This document shows positions 1 to 4,461 of a stretch of 5,582 bases of DNA, piece after piece. Position 1 is the stretch's first letter. The number at the start of each line of letters is the position of its first letter. The notes under the pieces were generated by a model. That model made no database searches, had not been told where the DNA came from, and saw only the letters and a program-made list of their open reading frames with translations. A program made the translations under genes and the position numbers. The DNA is taken from contig VGSX01000242.1 in the NCBI GenBank assembly GCA_016874895.1, forward strand, positions 1 through 5,582. The letters run 5' to 3'. This DNA comes from Deltaproteobacteria bacterium (lineage in GTDB: Bacteria > Desulfobacterota > Desulfobaccia > Desulfobaccales > Desulfobaccaceae).

Positions 1-185
1 GTAAGGTCACCGTCACCCTGGAGCGGGCCGGGAGCATCATTATTTTAAAAGAAGTAACCGCCGAAGTTTGTGAAAATTGCGGAGAGTATTATTTATCGGA
101 AGAGGTGACCGCTTATTTGCTCCAACATGCTGAAACAGCAGTCCAAGACGGAGCTGAGATGGAGATCTTGCGGTATGCGGCCTGA
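1..185 (+). CDS. YgiT/MqsA-type zinc-finger protein, C-terminal part (partial)
   Basis: The window opens inside this gene. The frame begins at base 3 and gives 60 residues before the TGA at 183-185. The fragment starts KVTVTLERAG and then has VCENCGEYY, the second CxxC of a two-CxxC zinc knuckle (Cys 23 and 26 of the fragment), followed by a short helical tail ending LRYAA. This is the layout of the small (about 70-80 residue) YgiT-type zinc-finger proteins related to the N-terminal domain of MqsA antitoxins. The first CxxC must lie off the left edge. Family members often sit next to a small RelE/HigB-like or DUF4258 toxin gene, which if present would be upstream and out of view. The methyltransferase gene starts 5 bases after the stop, so the two could be co-transcribed. 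The family assignment is good; an antitoxin role is inferred. Confidence 0.8.
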   Translation, partial: KVTVTLERAGSIIILKEVTAEVCENCGEYYLSEEVTAYLLQHAETAVQDGAEMEILRYAA

Positions 186-190
186 TTGCC

Positions 191-1459
191 ATGTCAGTTA
201 ACCGACTCGGACTGCTCAGCCTCGTGGTTCGGGAACCACATCCTTCCGAGGCAGCTTTCGTTGAGGAAATAGAGAATTTCTCTGAATTCGGGAAGGCGAC
301 CCAGGTAGCGGCTTTTCCCGACCCGGCGGTGGCGGCGCCGGTGTATATCAACGAGTTCTGGACCGCCAAGCAGCGGGCGGCCCATTCTCTCCACGAAATT
401 TCCTACCGGGCCTGTTTTAAACCCCAATTACCGAGGTTTTTCATCGAGCGCCTGACCAAACCGGGTGAGGTGGTGTATGATCCGTTCATGGGGCGGGGCA
501 CGACGCTCCTGGAGGCGGCCCTGCTGGGCAGGGTCCCCTATGGTTGCGATATCAACCCCCTTAGCGACATCCTGTCCCGCCCCCGTCTGCAGCCTCCCCA
601 GATGGCGGAGGTGAAGGCGCGGCTGGAGGCTATTGATTATTATAAGCCGGTGGAACTTGTCGAAGACCTGCTGGTCTTTTACCATCCCGAGACCCTGCGC
701 GACCTGATTAATCTGCGTGCCTATCTCTTGGACCGGGCCGCGGCAGGTGAACCGGACCCGGTGGACGCCTGGATCCGCATGGTGGCCACCAACCGCCTCA
801 CCGGGCATTCTAGAGGATTTTTTTCCGTCTATACCATGCCTCCCAACCAGGCCGTGTCGGTGGCGTCGCAGCAGCGCATCAATGCCCGACGCCAGCAGGT
901 CCCGCCGGTGCGCCAGATTGCGGAGATAATTTTAAAGAAATCGCGCTCGCTGTTAAAGGGCCTGACTGCGGATGACCGGCGGGTACTGAAAATCGCGGCG
1001 TCCGAAGCCCGCCTCATTACCGGTTCCTGCGACTCTTCCCCGGAGATACCGGACCGGACGGTATCCCTGGTGGTGACCTCGCCGCCCTTCCTGGACGTGG
1101 TTGATTACCGGACCGATAACTGGCTCCGGTGCTGGTTTAATGGCCTGGACGCGTCCCAGGTGCCCATCTGGCAGTATAAAAAGCCCTCCCAGTGGCAGGA
1201 GAAGATGCAGCAGGTCTTTGCGGAATTGCGCCGGGTTTTGCGCCCCGGCGGCCACGTGGCCTTTGAGGTGGGGGAGGTCAAGGGCGGCCGGCTGCTCCTG
1301 GAAACCCTGGTGGTCCCCGCCGCCCAGGCCGCGGGTTTGACCCCCCTCATGGTCATCATTAACGATCAGGCCTTTACCAAGACGGCCAACTGCTGGGGGG
1401 TGGATAACCTTAAGAAGGGCACCAATACCAACCGCATCGTTTTACTGCAGAAAAGGTAA
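191..1459 (+). CDS. N4-cytosine/N6-adenine-type DNA methyltransferase, apparently orphan
   Basis: The 422-residue product is a SAM-dependent amino-methyltransferase. Motif I, DPFMGRGTT (97-105), forms the SAM loop. GCDINP (118-123) carries the acidic residue after strand 2. TSPPF (296-300) is the catalytic motif IV; the S-P-P-aromatic form is commonest in N4-cytosine enzymes, though N6-adenine cannot be excluded. LRRVLRPGGHVAFEVGE (346-362) is the later core strand pair. Motif I precedes motif IV with about 190 residues between them, an alpha-like order in which the spacer (about 130-290) would hold the target-recognition region. The conserved core seems to begin near INEFWTAKQR (53-62). The ATG at 191 has no clear Shine-Dalgarno sequence and the first 50 residues look unlike the family, so GTG at 341 (Val51) is an alternative start. 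No restriction endonuclease is adjacent; the Ntn-hydrolase gene follows after 3 bases. An RNA substrate is possible but less likely. Confidence 0.85.
   Translation: MSVNRLGLLSLVVREPHPSEAAFVEEIENFSEFGKATQVAAFPDPAVAAPVYINEFWTAKQRAAHSLHEISYRACFKPQLPRFFIERLTKPGEVVYDPFMGRGTTLLEAALLGRVPYGCDINPLSDILSRPRLQPPQMAEVKARLEAIDYYKPVELVEDLLVFYHPETLRDLINLRAYLLDRAAAGEPDPVDAWIRMVATNRLTGHSRGFFSVYTMPPNQAVSVASQQRINARRQQVPPVRQIAEIILKKSRSLLKGLTADDRRVLKIAASEARLITGSCDSSPEIPDRTVSLVVTSPPFLDVVDYRTDNWLRCWFNGLDASQVPIWQYKKPSQWQEKMQQVFAELRRVLRPGGHVAFEVGEVKGGRLLLETLVVPAAQAAGLTPLMVIINDQAFTKTANCWGVDNLKKGTNTNRIVLLQKR
224..239. repeat. Perfect 7+2+7 palindrome near the methyltransferase start
   Basis: GTGGTTC-GG-GAACCAC is a perfect inverted repeat with a 2-base centre. 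It is flanked outside by GCCTCG (219-224) and CGAGGC (247-252), a second, offset inverted pair. It lies 33 bases inside the methyltransferase frame if the ATG at 191 is used, or about 100 bases upstream if GTG at 341 is the true start. It could be an operator for a dimeric regulator or an RNA hairpin. The function is not shown by the sequence. Confidence 0.45.
1451..1456 (+). promoter_or_regulatory. Ribosome binding site of the Ntn-hydrolase gene
   Basis: AAAAGG lies 6 bases before the ATG at 1463 and inside the last two codons of the methyltransferase. This fixes the start of the downstream gene and implies that its translation is coupled to that of the methyltransferase. Confidence 0.65.
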
Positions 1460-1462
1460 TCA

Positions 1463-2089
1463 ATGACCCAGACCATCGTCGGTTTCAACCGACACGGTAT
1501 CATCATGGCCTCGGACAGCCGGGCCACCCGGTTTGACGACCAGGGCCGGAAAGAGTTTTTTTCCGTGGAGAAGCTTTTTCCTTTGGGGCGCTACGCCGGC
1601 ATCGTCAGCGGCGGCTCCGGGGTGAGCATCCCCTTAACCCATGGTCTGCGGCAGGAGGTGCAGCGCCGGGGACTGCTGGCCGTGGAGGACATCCTGGAGG
1701 CGGCCGTGCCGTTCCTGTCGGAGAGGTACGGCGATTACCTGGCGGTGCACGGCCCCGAGCCCGAGGAGGAGTTCCGCCGCCTGAATTTCATCCTGGCCGG
1801 CTATTCCCTGGAGGACCTGGACAACCAGTATCAGATTTACCTGGTGGAAAGCGAAAACAACGCCCTGCCCTTCAAGGTCACGCCGGTGCAGCCGCTCCTG
1901 GTGATGCCCCGGAACCTGAGCCTGGAGATGCGTTTTTTTAAAGCCCTGACTTCCGGAGCCACCCTGGAGGAGTTGGCCAAACTCTGCCTGGAATTTCTGA
2001 ACAAAGTATCGGCCCTGCAGGAGGAAATCGGCCCGCCCTTTTATTTCGCCGTCATTACCAGGGCGGGGTATCGGGTTCTTACTCCCTAA
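1463..2089 (+). CDS. Proteasome beta-subunit-like Ntn-hydrolase
   Basis: The 208-residue protein begins MTQTIVGFNRHGIIMASDSR, matching the N-terminal signature of proteasome beta subunits (T-x-T-x-V-G ... DG-x-x-MA-x-D/E-x-R-A). If Met is removed, Thr2 becomes the N-terminal nucleophile, equivalent to Thr1. Asp18 and Arg20 then correspond to Asp17 and Arg19. Lys37, in EKLFPL, fits Lys33 with a 3-residue insertion. AGIVSGG (45-51) matches the strand and turn carrying Gly47. Later strands FILAGY (109-114) and YQIYLVE (123-129) fit the second sheet. The usual GSGS loop and the Asp/Ser of the distal active site are not clearly present; ALTSGATLEEL (161-171) stands there. There is no propeptide or signal peptide, so it should be cytoplasmic. 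It does not look like HslV or classical Anbu. The start is supported by a good Shine-Dalgarno, 3 bases after the methyltransferase stop. The fold is confident; peptidase activity and substrate are unknown. Confidence 0.8.
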   Translation: MTQTIVGFNRHGIIMASDSRATRFDDQGRKEFFSVEKLFPLGRYAGIVSGGSGVSIPLTHGLRQEVQRRGLLAVEDILEAAVPFLSERYGDYLAVHGPEPEEEFRRLNFILAGYSLEDLDNQYQIYLVESENNALPFKVTPVQPLLVMPRNLSLEMRFFKALTSGATLEELAKLCLEFLNKVSALQEEIGPPFYFAVITRAGYRVLTP

Positions 2090-2136
2090 ACCCGGCAGCC
2101 CGTATAAAATGGACCCGTAAAAACCGAAACGATAAT

Positions 2137-2150
2137 GGCCCCTGGGGGCC
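2137..2150. other. GC hairpin downstream of the Ntn-hydrolase gene
   Basis: GGCCC-CTGG-GGGCC forms a 5-bp GC stem with a 4-base loop, 47 bases after the stop at 2089. The bases that follow (CCCCGATGAATAAAA) are not a T tract, so it is not a convincing intrinsic terminator, though it could stabilise or pause a transcript. Confidence 0.3.
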
Positions 2151-2161
2151 CCCCGATGAAT

Positions 2162-2250
2162 AAAATCCCCCTGCCCTCCTTCAGAAAAGGAAGGAATCAG
2201 GAGGGATAGTGTCTGTCCCCCTTTCACAAAGGGGCATTTTGGGGGATTTT
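2162..2250. repeat. Intergenic inverted-repeat element of the CCCCCTTT/AAAGGGGG kind
   Basis: The element is bounded by the perfect 10-base inverted repeat AAAATCCCCC (2162-2171) / GGGGGATTTT (2241-2250). It contains two further hairpins: CCCTCCT (2174-2180) with AGGAGGG (2199-2205), and CCCCTTT (2218-2224) with AAAGGGG (2228-2234) around a CAC loop. Read on the minus strand it gives the typical spurious peptide NPPKCPFVKGG...FSEGGQGDF that is widespread in bacterial genomes where such repeats occur. It is best read as a dispersed non-coding repeat (MITE-like or REP-like), not a gene. Its terminal repeats, nested hairpins and intergenic place support this; copy number cannot be seen here. Confidence 0.65.
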
Positions 2251-2267
2251 CACGGTATAACCGCAGC

Positions 2268-2322
2268 AAACTAAAAACCGAACACCCGAAACTCACAACT
2301 AAAAACTAAAAACTCGAAACCC
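2268..2322. repeat. A-rich, G-poor degenerate repeat tract
   Basis: The tract is made almost only of A and C with few T and G. It has three copies of ACTAAAAAC (2270-2278, 2298-2306, 2305-2313) and related GAAACTC/CGAAACCC blocks. It directly follows the inverted-repeat element and runs up to the permease start codon, so it replaces the normal ribosome-binding region. A TATAAC box-like sequence at 2256-2261 lies just upstream, but no good -35 is seen at the right distance. The tract resembles low-complexity intergenic repeats seen in some deltaproteobacteria; that comparison is from memory. Confidence 0.5.
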
Positions 2323-2324
2323 AT

Positions 2325-3053
2325 ATGCTCCCGACCCTGCTCCTCTGTCTCATCGCCCTCTTTGCCGGCTTTACCCAGGGCCTGGCCGGCTTCGGTTCGG
2401 TGCTGGTGGCCCTGCCACTCATGGCCCTCCTCCTGGACCTCCAGACCGCGGTCCCCTTGGCGGGACTGTGGGGCATGAGCATTAATATTATCCTGCTGGT
2501 AACCCTGCGGCGGCATCTCAGCCTGAAGCGAATCTGGCCGCTGGCCGCGGCGGCCGTGCCCGGCATTCCCTTCGGGGTTTATACCCTGGTGAGTGTCCCC
2601 GTCTGGATCATGGAGATGGTCCTGGGAGGGGTGTTGGTGGTTTTTTCGGTGTATTTTGCCCTCTCCGGCGGGGGGACCAGAAATCTGGCCCGGGGCTGGG
2701 CCTATTGTGCGGGTTTTACCTCGGGTTTCCTGGGCGGCAGCCTGGCGGCCAGCGGTCCGCCGGTGATAATCTACACCGCCCTGCAGCCCTGGCCCAAGGA
2801 CGAGATCAAGTCCACCCTCACCGGCTTCTTTTTCCTCTCCGGCCTGATCATCCTCGCCGCCCAGGCCGCGGGTGGCCTGATTACCTCGAGAGTGCTTTCC
2901 CTGGGCCTGTATTCCCTGCCTTTTATCTTCTTAGGGGTCTTTTTGGGCTCGTGGTGTTACGATAAGCTGGATTCGCAGCGTTACCGGCAGGTGGTGGTAG
3001 GGCTGATCACCCTCCTGGGATTGCTTACCCTGGCCAAGGCCCTGGGCTGGTAG
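2325..3053 (+). CDS. TauE/SafE-family membrane permease (sulfite/organosulfonate exporter family)
   Basis: The 242-residue protein is almost wholly hydrophobic and shows the internal duplication of the TauE/SafE family (COG0730): AGFTQGLAGFGS (14-25) in the first half and AGFTSGFLGGSLAASGPP (129-146) in the second. Hydrophobic segments lie near residues 3-17, 25-37, 42-60, 71-90, 95-112, 125-150, 165-185, 190-210 and 222-240, consistent with about eight membrane helices allowing for re-entrant or half segments. The length is typical (about 240-260). Family members move sulfite, sulfoacetate, taurine-derived or other small anions across the inner membrane, and the substrate cannot be read from the sequence. 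An in-frame TAA at 2307-2309 forces the start to the ATG at 2325, which has no Shine-Dalgarno because the A-rich repeat tract abuts it. The gene ends 18 bases from the convergent dehydrogenase-like gene, with no clear terminator between them. Confidence 0.88.
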   Translation: MLPTLLLCLIALFAGFTQGLAGFGSVLVALPLMALLLDLQTAVPLAGLWGMSINIILLVTLRRHLSLKRIWPLAAAAVPGIPFGVYTLVSVPVWIMEMVLGGVLVVFSVYFALSGGGTRNLARGWAYCAGFTSGFLGGSLAASGPPVIIYTALQPWPKDEIKSTLTGFFFLSGLIILAAQAAGGLITSRVLSLGLYSLPFIFLGVFLGSWCYDKLDSQRYRQVVVGLITLLGLLTLAKALGW

Positions 3054-3071
3054 TGACCCGAAGCGCCGGAT

Positions 3072-4409
3072 TCAGGGAGAAGCTTTTTTACAGCCGATAT
3101 AGAAGTATTCAAACCCGAGTTGAGCCAGTCTGGCGGGGTTATAGAGGTTGCGGCCATCAAAAATCACGGGGACAGCCAGGCGGGATTTAAGACGCTCGAA
3201 GTCGGGAGTGCGGAACATGGTCCAATCGGTGTTGATGATCAGGGCATCGGCCTTTTCCGCGGCTTCGTACATATCCGCAGCGTACGTCAGGTTTGTCTGT
3301 GACCCGCCCCAATAATTCTGGGCTGCCTTCACCGCCTGGGGGTCATAGGCCTTAATGCGGGCGCCTTCCTGCAAGAGGGCTTGAACCACGGTGAGGGAAG
3401 GGGCCTCCCGGATATCATCCGTCCAGGGCTTGAAAGCAAGCCCCCAGACCCCCAAAACCCGGCCCTGCAGTTGATTCCTGAAATAACTTCGGATCATCTC
3501 AATAAACAGCAGCCGCTGGTTCCGGTTAATGGCTTCCGTGGCTTCCAGGAGCCTGGGTTGGTAACCATGCAATTTTGCCGTATAGATTAATTCCTGGATT
3601 CCTTGGGAGAAGCGCAGACCGCCGTAGCCCAGCCCGGGGAAAAGAAACAGGTTGCCGATACGGGAATCCGAGCCCAGGCCCTGGCGGATGGCGTTGATAT
3701 CGGCCCCGGTGGCGGCGCAGATATTGGCCAGTTCGTTGATGAAGGAAATCTTGGTGGCCAGAAAGGCGTTGGCGGCATATTTGATGAGCTCCGCCGAAGC
3801 CACGTCCATGATTATGATGGGCCGGTTGGTCCGGACAAAAGGGGCATAAAGCTCCTTCATCAATTCAGCCACCCGGTCGTTGTCGCAGCCGATGACCACC
3901 CGGTCGGGCTTCATGAAATCGTCGATGGCGGTTCCCTGTTTTATGAATTCCGGGTCCGAGACTACGTCGAAGTCATGCTCCCCTCCCCGGGCCGCCAACT
4001 CCTCGGCGATGGTTTGCCGCAATCGGGCCACAGTACCCACGGGAACCGCGGATTTGTTGACGATGACCTTGTAGTCGTTCAGATGGCGGCCGATCTCTCG
4101 GGCCACGTGCAGAAAAGCGGCAATGTCCGGGACCTCGCCCTCCTGGGGCGGAGGGCTGAGGGTCAGGTAGCAGATGAGGCTGGCCTGTACCGCTTTGGCC
4201 AGGTTGGTGCTGAAAAACAGCCGCTTGCCCATGCAGTTGCGGCGGATCAGGTCTTCCAGCCCCGGTTCGTAGACCGGCAGGCGATAGTGATCCAGGTCGT
4301 CGATTTTCTTCTCGTCCGGATCAACGCAGATAACTTCGTTGCCCATGTCGGCAAAACAGGCGGCAGTGATCAGTCCGATATAACCGGCCCCGATGACGGT
4401 GAGTTTCAT
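3072..4409 (-). CDS. UDP-glucose/GDP-mannose dehydrogenase-family protein lacking the catalytic Cys (probable pseudoenzyme)
   Basis: The 445-residue protein has all three family domains: an NAD-binding Rossmann fold with GAGYIGL (7-13) and acidic VDPD (29-32); a central helical dimer domain with ELIKYAANAFLATKISFINE (207-226); and a C-terminal domain with VWGLAFKPWTDDIREAPS (321-338). Normal members oxidise a UDP- or GDP-sugar C6 alcohol to the uronate in two NAD-dependent steps through a thiohemiacetal on a Cys in GGSCFPKD. Here that loop reads GYGGLRFSQG (261-270): the Cys is Arg266 and the Asp four residues later is Gly270. The catalytic Thr of KSTVPVGT is Ala121, and the second Glu of PEFxxEG is Gln158. 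Glu154, Lys210 and Asn214 are kept. The frame is intact, so this is not an ordinary decayed gene. GAGG 4 bases before the ATG supports the start. It lies 52 bases after the nucleotidyltransferase gene, probably in one operon. The fold is certain; standard dehydrogenase activity is unlikely. Confidence 0.9.
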   Translation of the reverse strand: MKLTVIGAGYIGLITAACFADMGNEVICVDPDEKKIDDLDHYRLPVYEPGLEDLIRRNCMGKRLFFSTNLAKAVQASLICYLTLSPPPQEGEVPDIAAFLHVAREIGRHLNDYKVIVNKSAVPVGTVARLRQTIAEELAARGGEHDFDVVSDPEFIKQGTAIDDFMKPDRVVIGCDNDRVAELMKELYAPFVRTNRPIIIMDVASAELIKYAANAFLATKISFINELANICAATGADINAIRQGLGSDSRIGNLFLFPGLGYGGLRFSQGIQELIYTAKLHGYQPRLLEATEAINRNQRLLFIEMIRSYFRNQLQGRVLGVWGLAFKPWTDDIREAPSLTVVQALLQEGARIKAYDPQAVKAAQNYWGGSQTNLTYAADMYEAAEKADALIINTDWTMFRTPDFERLKSRLAVPVIFDGRNLYNPARLAQLGFEYFYIGCKKASP

Positions 4410-4413
4410 AGAA

Positions 4414-4417
4414 CCTC
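4414..4417 (-). promoter_or_regulatory. Ribosome binding site of the dehydrogenase-like gene
   Basis: On the minus strand GAGG lies 4 bases before the ATG at 4409-4407. The 52-base gap it sits in also holds an AACTAGTT palindrome (4441-4448) but no hairpin with a T tract, so read-through from the nucleotidyltransferase gene is likely. Confidence 0.5.
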
Positions 4418-4461
4418 AGGTTGTGCTTTGGAACATCCTTAACTAGTTGGAATTAGAAAAA

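Noticed and set aside
818..1939. Three T7 runs (818-824, 1556-1562, 1933-1939) in the methyltransferase and Ntn-hydrolase genes as possible slippage sites
   Set aside because: Each encodes Phe-Phe in a smooth frame and no alternative frame of interest continues after them; probably chance.
2256..2261. Promoter for the permease gene (TATAAC box)
   Set aside because: The -10-like box is good but no acceptable -35 lies 16-18 bases upstream; the bases there are GC-rich repeat DNA.
1634..2296. Minus-strand open frame over the Ntn-hydrolase and the intergenic repeat
   Set aside because: Its product is the usual spurious peptide of the inverted-repeat element joined to antisense of the Ntn-hydrolase gene.
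3054..3071. Bidirectional terminator between the convergent genes
   Set aside because: The 18-base gap shows no stable hairpin; the nearby AGCTTTTTT lies inside the end of the dehydrogenase-like gene without a proper stem.
3603..4442. Long plus-strand open frame opposite the dehydrogenase-like gene
   Set aside because: It is the antisense shadow of a clear family member, has no recognisable domain and no ribosome binding site.
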